DNA from: an uncultured Prevotellaceae bacterium
GTDB lineage: Bacteria > Bacteroidota > Bacteroidia > Bacteroidales > Bacteroidaceae
Assembly (NCBI GenBank): GCA_946410305.1
Contig: CAMJZV010000001.1
Location: 1-64,000, forward strand
DNA length: 64,000 nucleotides
Direction of reading: 5' to 3'
The notes under the pieces were generated by a model. It did no database searches. It saw only the letters and a list, made by a program, of their open reading frames with translations, and was not told the origin of the DNA. How positions within the stretch are numbered: the first letter of the stretch is position 1; each line of letters opens with the position of its first letter. A program made the translations under genes and the position numbers. Below, piece after piece: positions 53,525 through 64,000 of this stretch.

Positions 53525-56395
53525 TTACTTTGTCTCTGGCAGCATGATAACTTCTATGTGGTTACCACTCTTCAACAACTTATTCAGGAAGTCACGGACG
53601 TTGTCGACTGTCAGCGACTCAACAGTCTTCTTGTAGTCGGTGAAGAAGTCGATACCATATTCCTTATAAGCAGTAATAGTGTTGATCCAGTAGTTGTTCT
53701 TCTTGGCATCCACGTCAATCTGCTTGAGCATATACTCCTTGGTCTTAGCCAGTTGGTCAGCATCGATAGCCTTCTGCATCTTGGCAATACCCTCATGCAA
53801 CAGACGGATGGCAATCTCCTGCTTGTCAGGATTCATAGGACAGTAGCCCTGCAGGGTTGCCTTAGGCTGATGCGTGCCGAGATTGAAATTACCAGCAGCA
53901 CCACAAGAGTAGGCAGCACTCTCGTCCTCACGGATGGTCTTCAGATAGATCATCGAAAGAATCTGCCCAACAGCATCCAGTTTCACTGAATTCTCCAGTG
54001 TGTATGGCATGTCAGCATACCAGTATTCCATAGCAATGGCCTTAGGAGACTCGGTCTTCACCTTGAAGTTGTTGACAACCTCACCCTTGGCAAGGGTCAT
54101 AATCTCCTTGAAGTCCTCAGCCTTCTGTTTGGTAGCAGGCAGCGAAGCAATATACTGTTCAATAAGTGGACGGAGCGTCTGCTCGTCGAAGTTACCAGCG
54201 AAGACAAAGGTGAACTGTCCTGCATTCTTGAAGCGGTCCTTGGCAATCTCCAAGATACGATCGTAACTGATATCCTTCAAGTCCTCTACCTGGATATTAG
54301 CAAAGCGAGGATTATGCTGATACAGCGTATTGCTCAATGAGTCGCTAAAGACAGCCTGCGGGTTCAGGTTCTTGTTCTTCAATGCCATTTCCAGTGAAGT
54401 CATCAGGTTCTGGAACTGCTTCTCGTCCTTATTAATGGCTGTAAAGTAGAGGTACTGCATCTGCATCATGGTCTCGATGTCCTTCGGTGTAGAGTGTGCA
54501 GTGATATACTGACGGGTATTTCCCAGAGAAGCATCGGCATTACACTCCTTGCCAGCCAATGCCTTGGTGAGCTCGTTGCTGGAGAAGTTACCGATACCAC
54601 TCATGCCAATCACCTGATCAAAGACCTTCAGGTTCGTATAGTCTGAAGGACCAAACAGCGACTTACCACCCCATGCAGAAGCCTGCATCTGAATTTCATC
54701 GTCCTTGAAGTCGGTCTTCTTCAGAATAACAGTAGCACCATTAGAGAGCGTCAACTCCTTATAACCAAAGACCTTGTTCTCAGTCTCCTTGACAATCTTA
54801 CCAGCCTTAATCTTGGTGACATCAACCAATGGCTCATCCTTGACATTATCGACATATGCCTCAATCTTCTCAGCACGGGCAGCAGCAATGGCAGCAGCCA
54901 TATCCTGCTCGGTGGGATACACCTTACCATCTTTCTCCTGAGCCCACTCCATGACAACGAGGTTGCTGTCAGAAACGGAAATCAATTCAGAAAGTAGCTG
55001 GTTGACAGTAGCAACAGGGATATTGGGGGCAATCTGCTGCATCAACTGATATAGCACATCCAATGGAGGAATAGGCTCGTTAGAGAGATAGTGGTCGCGA
55101 TATTGGTCACCGAACTCAGCATTTCTGCGCTTGTCGCGGTTGGTATACTGCTTCTCCAAAGAACTCAGGTAGTCTGCCTGGGCACGAGCATACTCCGTAG
55201 CGGTGAAGCCGAACTCACGGGCACGCTTTGCCTCACGGTAGAGTGTCTGCAGCGTCTCCATGTCCTTGCCTTCCTTAGGCACACCAATCAACTCGAAGCA
55301 GTCCTTGGTCTTCGACAGTAGATACTGGCCATCGTCAGCATATGCCTGGAAGAAGGGGCAGCTCTCCTCCTGTGTCATCTCGTTCAGGCGCAGACTCATC
55401 ATACGAGAAATCACATTTGTCATATAGCTTTGAACAAGATAGCCGAGATTAGCTTTCTCCTCTTCAGGGAAAGCATCGTGCTTCATCATAACCATGATCT
55501 GGCTCATCTGCATCTCCTTGTCCTTATCGAAGATATAGATAGCCTCATTGTTGTCGGGAACACCCTCAGCAATGACCTTGGGAGCATTGGCGTCAACCTT
55601 AATACTACCAAAGAGTTCCTTAATCTTGGCCTCCATGTGATCAACATCAACATCACCGACTACGATGATGGCCTGATTGTCAGGACGATACCACTTATGA
55701 TAGTAAGCACGCAACGTAGCGGGTTTGAAGCTGTCAATAACAGACATCAGACCAATAGGCATGCGCAGACCATACTTAGAGCCTGGATACATCTTAGGCA
55801 GCGAACGGGTAATCATACGCTGTGAAGGACCTTCACCCAGACGCCACTCGTTGTGTACCACGTCGCGCTCCTTGTCAATCTCTTCAGCTTCCAAGAGCAG
55901 ACCGTTTGACCAGTCCTTCAGGATGAGCAGACAAGAGTCGAGGGCAGTAGCACGCTTGGTGGGCACGTCGCAGACACGATAGACGGTCTGATCGATGCTG
56001 GTATAAGCGTTCAAGTCAGAACCGAACTCAACACCCAGCGAACGGGTATAGTCGATGATGCCCTTACCTTCCGGCTTTGAGGGGAAATGCTCTGAACCAT
56101 TGAAGGCCATGTGTTCCAGGAAGTGGGCCAAGCCACGCTGGCTCTCATCCTCGTTGATAGAGCCGACACGCTGGGCGATGTAGAAGTTGGCCACATGTTC
56201 AGGATACTCGTTGTGACGGATGTAATACGTCAGTCCGTTGTCAAGCTTACCCATACGTACGGCAGGGTCTACTGGAATAGGCGGCATCTGCATCTCTTGA
56301 GCCACCATGACCGCACTACACAGCAAGGTGAGGGCAGCCACAAACATTCTCTTCAGTTTCATCTTTTTAATAGTTGGAAATATTAGATTGTTCAA
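53525..56395 (-). CDS. M16 family zinc protease (pitrilysin-like, two-domain)
   Basis: RGLAHFLEHMAFNGSEHFPSKPEGKGIIDY (HxxEH). Confidence 0.94.
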   Translation of the reverse strand: MNNLIFPTIKKMKLKRMFVAALTLLCSAVMVAQEMQMPPIPVDPAVRMGKLDNGLTYYIRHNEYPEHVANFYIAQRVGSINEDESQRGLAHFLEHMAFNGSEHFPSKPEGKGIIDYTRSLGVEFGSDLNAYTSIDQTVYRVCDVPTKRATALDSCLLILKDWSNGLLLEAEEIDKERDVVHNEWRLGEGPSQRMITRSLPKMYPGSKYGLRMPIGLMSVIDSFKPATLRAYYHKWYRPDNQAIIVVGDVDVDHMEAKIKELFGSIKVDANAPKVIAEGVPDNNEAIYIFDKDKEMQMSQIMVMMKHDAFPEEEKANLGYLVQSYMTNVISRMMSLRLNEMTQEESCPFFQAYADDGQYLLSKTKDCFELIGVPKEGKDMETLQTLYREAKRAREFGFTATEYARAQADYLSSLEKQYTNRDKRRNAEFGDQYRDHYLSNEPIPPLDVLYQLMQQIAPNIPVATVNQLLSELISVSDSNLVVMEWAQEKDGKVYPTEQDMAAAIAAARAEKIEAYVDNVKDEPLVDVTKIKAGKIVKETENKVFGYKELTLSNGATVILKKTDFKDDEIQMQASAWGGKSLFGPSDYTNLKVFDQVIGMSGIGNFSSNELTKALAGKECNADASLGNTRQYITAHSTPKDIETMMQMQYLYFTAINKDEKQFQNLMTSLEMALKNKNLNPQAVFSDSLSNTLYQHNPRFANIQVEDLKDISYDRILEIAKDRFKNAGQFTFVFAGNFDEQTLRPLIEQYIASLPATKQKAEDFKEIMTLAKGEVVNNFKVKTESPKAIAMEYWYADMPYTLENSVKLDAVGQILSMIYLKTIREDESAAYSCGAAGNFNLGTHQPKATLQGYCPMNPDKQEIAIRLLHEGIAKMQKAIDADQLAKTKEYMLKQIDVDAKKNNYWINTITAYKEYGIDFFTDYKKTVESLTVDNVRDFLNKLLKSGNHIEVIMLPETK

Positions 56396-56490
56396 ATTGT
56401 TTTTTCAGCGGGCAAAGATAATAATAATTATTGACGCGCACGCATGTACCTATATATTATTATGCTTTTTTATACTTCTAAAGGGCATAA

Positions 56491-56531
56491 AAAAAGGCCT
56501 TTCAGCCACTTTTTACGTAGCTGAAAGGATT
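56491..56531 (-). terminator. Terminator after the TonB-dependent receptor
   Basis: CCTTTCAGC cacttttta cgta GCTGAAAGG; U-tract on the minus strand. Confidence 0.7.
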
Positions 56532-56555
56532 ATTTAGAATTCTCAGACAGTATTC

Positions 56556-59500
56556 TTAATTAAAGAAATACTTGAAACCAATCTGCAAGCTCCAGCACTG
56601 ACTGTAACTCTTGACGGTATCGTAAGACTTTGAGTAGTACTTACCTGAAGAATCAGAATTCATAGAGAAGATTGGCGTATTCTGTGAGTCAACACCCTCA
56701 TACTTCAAGATGCGACCATAGTTACAGCACTCATCATTCTTAGGAACGCCCCACTTAGAGTTGAGCATATTGCCAAAGTTGATAATGTCGACAGAAACCT
56801 GGAACTTCTGCTTGGTGCCAAACACCTTCATTTCAAAATCTTCAGCGACACGCAGGTCGACACGATGCAACCAAGGAGCACGTCCGCTATAAGCCTCCGC
56901 ATACTCGCCCTTATGGCTCTTCAGATAGTCATCCTGCTCGACAAAGTTCCAGAAAGCGATACGGTCTTCGTCAGTCTTGAACTTAATCTCGCTATCATCC
57001 TTCGGAATGTACATGAGGTCGTTGGTCAAACCATCGCCATTCATATCGTTAGAATACATGAAGCTGGTACCAGTATATGAGTAGCCCTTATAGAAGAGGT
57101 TGATATGGGTTCCCAGCGTCATCTCCTTCAACTTAATGGGGAGATAGTAACCTACAGAAGCGGTAACCTGATCAGGTGTTACGAAATAAGAACGCTGTGC
57201 TGAACAGAAGTTAGGACCATCCACTGAGATAACACCCTGCCAAGCTGATACAGGGTCACTTCCTGGCAGACCAGAAACTTCCTTACTCTCCGTATGGGTA
57301 TAAGCAGCCATCAACTTCAAGTTACGAATGGGCTCTGCATTGACTGTGATATTGGCTGTATAGCCATAACCCTTAGAGGTATTGTCAAGCATGATAGCAT
57401 TCTTGCCAGAATAGTACTGATAGTTCTTGGGATAGATATAGCGGTTGTCAGCACCATTGAAACGCTGCCATCCCTCTGCCTCAGGATTCTTAATGTTGAC
57501 ATTGCGCATATACACGGCATTGATGTTCTTGTTGTAGATAAACTCACCCGTGACAGACAATGGGAAGGATACAGGAATCTGATAATCAACAGCGATGCTC
57601 GACTTCCATACCTGAGGCATCTTAAAGTCACTGTAAACGCCAGAAATCTTGGAACCAGCAACATGATTCTCATTAGTAGTAGGAACCTCGAAATGCTGCA
57701 TCAGGTCATTAACACCCAAGAACTTACCTGCCAAGCCATTCATCTTGTCCTGAATCCATGCTTCATCATGGCCATTGGTATCAACCCACTTGCCAGTCTT
57801 GTAGTTATAACCTACGCTATAGGTTGTCTTGTCGATGTTAGCATTACCGGGCTGGTTGGTGAAGAATACCAGAGGCAGACGACCAGTAAAGATACCCGTA
57901 CCACCACGAACCTTCAGAGATCTGTCACCAAAGACATCCCATGAGAAACCTACACGAGGAGAAATCTGGATATGGTTATCAGGCCACTTGCCAGTATCAA
58001 TCCTATAGCCGTCGAAGCCATAAACGGTATTGCCACTTGCATCCTTGTAATTCAAGTCGTAGATGGCATTATTGCGTGCTACATCCTGCTCATCGAACAT
58101 CAAGTCATCGAAGCGGATGCCGTAAGTCAGCTTAAACTTGGAAGTGACATTCCACTCATCCTGCAAATAAATACCAAACTGGTTGAAACGTACAGCTGAG
58201 GTGGGACTATCATTGCCATTGAAGCCATAAGTAAAGTTAACAGCCTCAGGAGCAGCACCACTCAGGAATTCAGTGATATTACGGAAACGGTACTGTCCTG
58301 TTCCCTCACGAATGTATGAGTTATCAGCAAACTGGTGCTCATAGGTGAATCCACCAGTTACCTTATGACTACCCAAATAAAGTGTAATATTATCTGTCAG
58401 CGTAGACACCTTATTCTCCACATGGTTCTTCCAAGAGAACAACTCATAACCAGCACTGATATAAGGCTCGATAGAGGGAGCTTTGGAAGTAGCATCATAT
58501 GGATAAGAGATATCGATGAATGGGAAAGTGGCAGACTCAGAAGTACGAGTAGGATCCTTTATATAAGAATAGGTGTAAAGCAACTGGTTGCTGATGACAT
58601 CACTAAAGCGGCTGTTCAAATCAACAGAGACAGACTTTACAGACTTCTCGTTGCCATACATTGAATTGGCAAAAATCATGGCTTTTTCACCTGTGCGGTA
58701 ATCGCCAGTACCTTTGTACTGATAGTCACCTGTAGAACGGCTAGCTCCAGAATAGCTGGTATCCTTCGTACTGTTATAGCGTACTGCCAAATGATGGTTG
58801 TCCGTAATGTTCCAGTCAATACGTGCTAAGAACTTCTCATTCTTCTCGTCTGCAGGGAAGCTAGTCCATGAGCCAGCCTCATAGCCGTAATTATTGAGCA
58901 GGTAGTCATGCACCTTCTCCATATCACTGGCATATACGCGAGATACCATACCACCGGCTTCTTCTCCCTGTTGACGGGCACGATACTTGATAACCTCTCC
59001 AGGAACTTTCTCGTACTCATAGTTGGTAAAGAAGAACAGCTTATTCTTAATGATAGGGCCACCCAAGGTAAAGCCATAAACGGTCTTACGATCCTCAGCT
59101 CTCGGGCCGAGATCCACACCATCAATCTTATTACCGCGCATGTGCTCGTTGCGGAAATAAGTATAGGCAGTTCCCTTGAAGGTATTGGTACCAGACTTTG
59201 TAACAGCGTTCACACCACCACCGATGAAGTTGGTCTGACGAACATCGTAAGGAGCAATAACCACCTGAACCTCCTCAATAGCATCCAGTGAGATAGGACT
59301 GCCACCACCAGGGAGACCATCATTCAGACCGAAGTTATTGTTGAAGTTTGCACCATCAACAGTAAAATTGCTCATCTTACCGTTAGCACCGGCAAAGCTC
59401 ATACCACCTCCTGCATAAGGAGACAGTTTAGCAATATCCGTGATACTACGGGAAATCATTGGCATAGACATCATCTGCTCATTGTTAATGTTGGTAGAAG

Positions 59501-59900
59501 CACCTGTCTTGTCACCAGCAAACTTTGAAGCCTTACCACTGACAACAATTTCCTTAAGTTCATTTGCATCCTCAGAAATCCAAACATTCAACTCGTAAGT
59601 TTCTGCCAGCTGAAGCGTGATCTCACGGAACGTCTTGGTCTCATAGCCGATATAGCTTACACTAACCGTGTATGGGCCACCGCTACGCATACCTTGAATG
59701 GCAAAACGACCACTAATGTTAGTCACTGCCGTGTACTTTGTACCTGAAGGCTCGTGAACAGCTACTACCGTTGCACCAATCACTTCCTCTTTGGTATCTT
59801 GCATGGTCACCTTACCACTGAGGGCTGAGGTGGTCACCTGTGCCATTATTGTTAACGAAAAAGTCAACATCATGGCGGTTAAAAATAGGATTCTTCGCAT
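56556..59900 (-). CDS. Oar-like TonB-dependent receptor with carboxypeptidase-regulatory-like domain
   Basis: SGKVTMQDTKEEVIGATVVAVHEPSGTKYTAVTNISGRFAIQGMRSGGPYTVSVSYIGYETK; start moved to MRRILFLTAMM. Confidence 0.9.
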   Translation of the reverse strand: MRRILFLTAMMLTFSLTIMAQVTTSALSGKVTMQDTKEEVIGATVVAVHEPSGTKYTAVTNISGRFAIQGMRSGGPYTVSVSYIGYETKTFREITLQLAETYELNVWISEDANELKEIVVSGKASKFAGDKTGASTNINNEQMMSMPMISRSITDIAKLSPYAGGGMSFAGANGKMSNFTVDGANFNNNFGLNDGLPGGGSPISLDAIEEVQVVIAPYDVRQTNFIGGGVNAVTKSGTNTFKGTAYTYFRNEHMRGNKIDGVDLGPRAEDRKTVYGFTLGGPIIKNKLFFFTNYEYEKVPGEVIKYRARQQGEEAGGMVSRVYASDMEKVHDYLLNNYGYEAGSWTSFPADEKNEKFLARIDWNITDNHHLAVRYNSTKDTSYSGASRSTGDYQYKGTGDYRTGEKAMIFANSMYGNEKSVKSVSVDLNSRFSDVISNQLLYTYSYIKDPTRTSESATFPFIDISYPYDATSKAPSIEPYISAGYELFSWKNHVENKVSTLTDNITLYLGSHKVTGGFTYEHQFADNSYIREGTGQYRFRNITEFLSGAAPEAVNFTYGFNGNDSPTSAVRFNQFGIYLQDEWNVTSKFKLTYGIRFDDLMFDEQDVARNNAIYDLNYKDASGNTVYGFDGYRIDTGKWPDNHIQISPRVGFSWDVFGDRSLKVRGGTGIFTGRLPLVFFTNQPGNANIDKTTYSVGYNYKTGKWVDTNGHDEAWIQDKMNGLAGKFLGVNDLMQHFEVPTTNENHVAGSKISGVYSDFKMPQVWKSSIAVDYQIPVSFPLSVTGEFIYNKNINAVYMRNVNIKNPEAEGWQRFNGADNRYIYPKNYQYYSGKNAIMLDNTSKGYGYTANITVNAEPIRNLKLMAAYTHTESKEVSGLPGSDPVSAWQGVISVDGPNFCSAQRSYFVTPDQVTASVGYYLPIKLKEMTLGTHINLFYKGYSYTGTSFMYSNDMNGDGLTNDLMYIPKDDSEIKFKTDEDRIAFWNFVEQDDYLKSHKGEYAEAYSGRAPWLHRVDLRVAEDFEMKVFGTKQKFQVSVDIINFGNMLNSKWGVPKNDECCNYGRILKYEGVDSQNTPIFSMNSDSSGKYYSKSYDTVKSYSQCWSLQIGFKYFFN

Positions 59901-59967
59901 AGTATTATTCGATTTGTTTATATTTTCCGCTGCAAATTTAATATTTTTTTTTGAAACTACACAATTT

Positions 59968-61719
59968 TTACGCTTCTTTTTGACGTAGTCCCATACGAGC
60001 CTCAACAACATTGACGACGTAGTCGCCCAACTTCTCGCACTCGTTGATGAGGTCCATATAGATAGTTCCGACTGCGTAGGTGTATTCGCGGTTGTTGACA
60101 TCGTTGATATTCTGCGATTTCAGCTGATTACGATAGTTATTGATTTCGTTCTCAATATTGAACGTACGGTTCACGTCGAACGACTCCTTACGACCACCCA
60201 TCAAACGGTTCATCTGCGAGAGACTTTGGTCTGTCAGCTCCATCATCTGGTGCAGATGGTCGTACTGTTTGTCAACGAAGTGGTCCTGCTTGCCGTTATA
60301 TTTACGGGAAATGGTACGGGCCATATTGAAGCAAGCATCACCAATAGACTCCAACTCAGAGACCTCACGGAGCATGGCGCGAATCTTTGCCTTGGTATCG
60401 TCAGACAGATGAGCGTCACTGACAGAGTTCAAATAGTTGGCAATCTCCAGCTCCATATTATCCGAGATGCCCTCATACTTCTCAATACGGGTATAGAGCT
60501 TATTAAACTCGCCAGCCTGGTTGTCTTTCTTCTTACCACTTGAGCTGGATGACAGCGTCAACAGCTCTCTCACCATACCAAACATGCGCTGCATACGGTT
60601 TGAGAATTGCTGTATCTCCTTCTGAGCCTCCAGGACAGAGAGCTCTGGAGTCTTCATGAAGCCAGCAGTAATGAAGTGCAGACGGAAGTCCTCCTCCTCG
60701 TCGACCTTCTTCGGCTTGATGACCCAGCAAACGAAGCGTTCTATCTGTGGGATGAACCATATCAGGATAAAGGTATTCGCCACATTAAATGACGTGTGGA
60801 ATGCAGCCAGCACAAAGCTCAGCTTGGCAGAGTTGGCTAAGACAGCGTGCGTACCGGCATTTTCTACCGTCATATTGACATCGTAGCCTACCCAACCGCA
60901 CACCATGTCGATGAAGGGGCGGAACACAAAGAGTATCCAGATGACACCAAAGACATTGAAGAACATGTGAGCCAATGCGGCACGACGGGCTTGTGTATTT
61001 GCTGACATCGCTGCCAGGTTAGAGGTCACGGTAGTACCGATGTTCTCACCCATCACGAGTGCAATACCCTGATAGATGGGCAGGGCACCACTCGAACAGA
61101 GTATCATGGTGATAGCCATCACTGCTGCCGACGACTGTACGCAGAACGTCAGTATGCCACCCAGCAGCAAGAAGATGAGCGTGGTCAGGAATGAGTCGGG
61201 GTCGAAAGAGGCAAAGAATTCAAGCACCGTCTGATTCTCACCTAAGTGCATATTCTGCCCCGTGACGCGCAGTGTTGCCAACGCGAAAATCAAAAAGGCA
61301 ACACCAAAGAGGAAGTCGCCGATATAGCGGTACTTCTTCTGGTATATCAGGATGATACCCACGAAGAATGCAGGGAAGGCCAGCTGACTGATATCGAACG
61401 ACATACCAGCAGACATAATCCACGCAGTCAGCGTGGTACCAATATTGGCACCCATAATGACGGAGATAGCCTGCGCCAGCGTTAACAAACCTGCGTTAAC
61501 GAAGGATACCGTCATCACCGTGGTTGCCGTCGATGACTGAACGGAGGCCGTCACCAACATACCCGTAAGCATTCCCGTAAATCTGTTTGTGGTCATAGCG
61601 CCCAACACATGGCGCAACTGGGGACCAGCCATCTTCTGCAAAGCCTCACTCATTGACTTCATACCATACATCAGCAGCGCCAAGGAGCCCAGAAGCGTGA
61701 AAATTACCCAAATGGACAT
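59968..61719 (-). CDS. Na/Pi-cotransporter family protein with PhoU-like tail
   Basis: LLMYGMKSMSEALQKMAGPQLRHVLGAMTTNRFTGMLTGMLVTASVQSSTATTVMTVSFV; start moved to MSIWVIF. Confidence 0.93.
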   Translation of the reverse strand: MSIWVIFTLLGSLALLMYGMKSMSEALQKMAGPQLRHVLGAMTTNRFTGMLTGMLVTASVQSSTATTVMTVSFVNAGLLTLAQAISVIMGANIGTTLTAWIMSAGMSFDISQLAFPAFFVGIILIYQKKYRYIGDFLFGVAFLIFALATLRVTGQNMHLGENQTVLEFFASFDPDSFLTTLIFLLLGGILTFCVQSSAAVMAITMILCSSGALPIYQGIALVMGENIGTTVTSNLAAMSANTQARRAALAHMFFNVFGVIWILFVFRPFIDMVCGWVGYDVNMTVENAGTHAVLANSAKLSFVLAAFHTSFNVANTFILIWFIPQIERFVCWVIKPKKVDEEEDFRLHFITAGFMKTPELSVLEAQKEIQQFSNRMQRMFGMVRELLTLSSSSSGKKKDNQAGEFNKLYTRIEKYEGISDNMELEIANYLNSVSDAHLSDDTKAKIRAMLREVSELESIGDACFNMARTISRKYNGKQDHFVDKQYDHLHQMMELTDQSLSQMNRLMGGRKESFDVNRTFNIENEINNYRNQLKSQNINDVNNREYTYAVGTIYMDLINECEKLGDYVVNVVEARMGLRQKEA

Positions 61720-61836
61720 AAACTGAAATTTTGTGTTTTTGAAATATTTCGGTGCAAATATACAAAAAAAATCGTCTTTACACAAATAGTATGCAGTTTT
61801 TTTTATACCTTTGCGAAATCAATAACGAATATTACC

Positions 61837-63519
61837 ATGACAGAACAAAATGTAAGGATTATTTGCCGCAACTTGGGACAGACGTTGGAGGTACCCGTAG
61901 GCTGCACGTTGGAGGAGGTTTATCAGCAAACTGGACTAACGATGGATTTTGGTCCAGTCAGTGCAAAAGTAAACAATAAGGTAGAGGGTATGCACTATCG
62001 TATCTACAAGCAGAAAACGATAGAATTTCTGGACTTGCAGTCTGCCAGTGGCATCCGTGCCTACACCCGTACCTTGTTTTTTGTGTTGTGCAAGGCAGCT
62101 CACGACATCTGGCCACAGTGCCGCGTCATGATTGACATTCCCATCAGCAACGGATACTATGTGGACATCGACCGTAAGGACGAACAAGGAAACAGGATAG
62201 AGATTACCCCCGACGACATCGCCGAGTTGCGAGAGCGCATGATGGCCATCATTGCTGAAGACCATCCCATTCACCGCTACGAGGCTACCACCGAAGAGGC
62301 CATTGAGATGTTCCGTAAAGAGGGAAGCTTGTCGAAGGTTAAACTGTTGGAGTATTCCGGCAGACTGTATACCACCTACTATGACCTGGACGGCTACCAG
62401 GACTACTACTATGGTACCCTGCTGACCTCAACAGGCAAGTTGCACCTCTTTGGTTTGGAATACTATTATAACGGCATCCTGCTGCGCATACCCTCACGCG
62501 AGAATCCAGAGAAGTTGGGAGCCTTCATCCGCCAGGACAAGATGTTCGAAATCTTCCAGGAGCACCACCAATGGCAGGACATCCTGAAGTTGCGCACCGT
62601 TGGCGACCTGAATGCGGCCATTGAACACGGCTATGCCAATAACCTGATACAGATCAGCGAGGCTCTACAAGAGAAGAAGATAGCGCAGATAGCTGACGAA
62701 ATAGCCCACCGCAAGGGCGTAAGAATGGTACTCATCGCAGGTCCTTCATCGAGTGGCAAGACTACCACCTGCAAACGTCTCTCTGTACAACTGGCCGTCA
62801 ACGGCATCAAACCCATTGGCATCTCGTTGGATGACTATTTCCTTGATCGTGACCAGACTCCTCGTGACGAAACTGGCGACTATGACTTCGAGCACCTACA
62901 TGCGCTGAACATTCCACTGCTCAACGAGCAGATGAATGCGCTGTTCCGTGGTGAGGAAGTGGAGCTGCCACGTTATAACTTCCAGAAGGGTAAGAGCGAG
63001 TGGAGCGGCAAGAAACTGAAGTTGAATGGCAACGAGATACTGGTGGTAGAGGGCATCCATGCTCTCAACCCGGAACTGACGGCACAGATTCCCGACGAAC
63101 AGATATATCGTATCTATGCGTCTGCATTGACCACCATTCTCCTCGACTCGCACAACTACATTCCTACCACCGACAACCGTCTGCTGCGCCGTATCATTCG
63201 CGACCACAAGTATCGTGGTGTATCCGCCAAAGATACCATACGTCGCTGGCCCAGCGTGCGCAAGGGTGAGAACCGCTGGATATTCCCCTTCCAGGAGAAT
63301 GCCGACGCCATGTTCAACTCAGCTATGCTCTTCGAGTTGGCCGTCATTAAGAAACAGGCCGAGCCTCTGTTGGAGGAGGTCTACGAAAACTGTGAGGAAC
63401 ATGCAGAAGCCTATCGCCTACTGAAGTTCCTGCATTATATCAAGCCCATATCCGAAGACCAGATACCTCCTACATCGCTGTTACGCGAGTTCTTAGGAGG
63501 CTCGTCATTCGAATATTGA
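61837..63519 (+). CDS. Nucleoside (uridine) kinase-like protein with N-terminal TGS/ThrRS-like domain
   Basis: VLIAGPSSSGKTTTCKRLSVQLAVNGIKPIGISLDDYF; VEGIHALNPELT. Confidence 0.88.
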   Translation: MTEQNVRIICRNLGQTLEVPVGCTLEEVYQQTGLTMDFGPVSAKVNNKVEGMHYRIYKQKTIEFLDLQSASGIRAYTRTLFFVLCKAAHDIWPQCRVMIDIPISNGYYVDIDRKDEQGNRIEITPDDIAELRERMMAIIAEDHPIHRYEATTEEAIEMFRKEGSLSKVKLLEYSGRLYTTYYDLDGYQDYYYGTLLTSTGKLHLFGLEYYYNGILLRIPSRENPEKLGAFIRQDKMFEIFQEHHQWQDILKLRTVGDLNAAIEHGYANNLIQISEALQEKKIAQIADEIAHRKGVRMVLIAGPSSSGKTTTCKRLSVQLAVNGIKPIGISLDDYFLDRDQTPRDETGDYDFEHLHALNIPLLNEQMNALFRGEEVELPRYNFQKGKSEWSGKKLKLNGNEILVVEGIHALNPELTAQIPDEQIYRIYASALTTILLDSHNYIPTTDNRLLRRIIRDHKYRGVSAKDTIRRWPSVRKGENRWIFPFQENADAMFNSAMLFELAVIKKQAEPLLEEVYENCEEHAEAYRLLKFLHYIKPISEDQIPPTSLLREFLGGSSFEY

Positions 63520-63539
63520 ATCAGGCCCGCCTATCAATG

Positions 63540-63590
63540 AATAAAAATGCAGGTTTAGCTAAAATTTTACGCTAAATCTGCATTTTTATT
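63540..63590 (+). terminator. Terminator after the nucleoside kinase
   Basis: AATAAAAATGCAGGTTTAGC ... GCTAAATCTGCATTTTTATT. Confidence 0.85.
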
Positions 63591-63679
63591 GCAATTTATT
63601 TGGATATTACACAATAATTTGCGACCTTTGCAGGCGTTTATTCTTAGGAAAAGAAATACGTATATTCTAAATAAAAACT

Positions 63680-64000
63680 ATGGCTGAAAAATTAGAAGTG
63701 AAGGAGCTGGATCAGGTTGTTGTCCGCTTCTCTGGTGACTCCGGCGATGGTATGCAACTCGCAGGAAACATCTTCTCTACGGTTAGTGCCACCGTTGGTA
63801 ATGGCATTTCCACATTTCCCGACTATCCCGCCGACATCCGCGCCCCGCAAGGCTCGCTGACAGGTGTGTCTGGTTTCCAGGTACATATCGGTGCTGGTAA
63901 GGTGTACACCCCTGGTGACAAGTGCGACGTATTGGTAGCTATGAATGCTGCTGCACTGAAGACACAGTACCGCTATGCCAAGCCTGGTGCTACTATCATC
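63680..64000 (+). CDS. 2-oxoacid:acceptor oxidoreductase subunit alpha (partial, runs off window)
   Basis: MAEKLEVKELDQVVVRFSGDSGDGMQLAGNIFSTVSATVGNGISTFPDYPADIRAPQGSLTGVSGFQVHIG; ATG at 63680, no stop before the window end. Confidence 0.9.
   Translation, partial: MAEKLEVKELDQVVVRFSGDSGDGMQLAGNIFSTVSATVGNGISTFPDYPADIRAPQGSLTGVSGFQVHIGAGKVYTPGDKCDVLVAMNAAALKTQYRYAKPGATII

Noticed and set aside
59901-60101. 67-aa N-terminal extension of the Oar-like receptor ORF
   Set aside because: Overlaps the Na/Pi cotransporter 3' end and lacks a signal peptide; MRRILFLTAMM at 59900 is a proper signal sequence.

Overview
The window is a 64 kb chromosomal segment from a Bacteroidales bacterium, probably Prevotella-like. 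The assignment rests on TAnnTTTG -7 boxes, gene content and protein style. Most of it is ordinary core genome: rplM-rpsI-rpsB-tsf, comM, argH, pyrE, a TPP-riboswitch thiamine uptake operon, cstA, argS, an LPS/glycan cluster, msbA-like ABC exporter, three LTA-synthase-like hydrolases, miaB, tyrS, yidD-rnpA-hemD, metK, an M16 protease, TonB receptors, a Na/Pi cotransporter, a nucleoside kinase and the start of a 2-oxoacid ferredoxin oxidoreductase. There are three tRNAs (Val-GAC, Leu-UAA, Gln-UUG). The strongest unexplained signal lies on top of this backbone. It is a set of short degenerate tandem repeats with a 7-bp period but different words at each site. They sit at gene edges and stop codons, between divergent promoters, and inside coding sequences (argS, miaB, a lipoprotein signal peptide, the C-termini of rpsB and a transporter). 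Two sites are 62-bp, near-identical palindromic units carrying outward -7 boxes on both ends, with one compensatory change. A second, GC-rich hairpin family is inserted in frame in pnuT, thiN and miaB. Other candidates are a ~200-bp inverted-repeat element at 28.37-28.56 kb, paired palindromic sites upstream of argS, and two unannotated mini-ORFs plus a hairpin upstream of cstA. No CRISPR array, prophage, transposase or classical defence system was seen. All calls come from reading the sequence; no database search was run.
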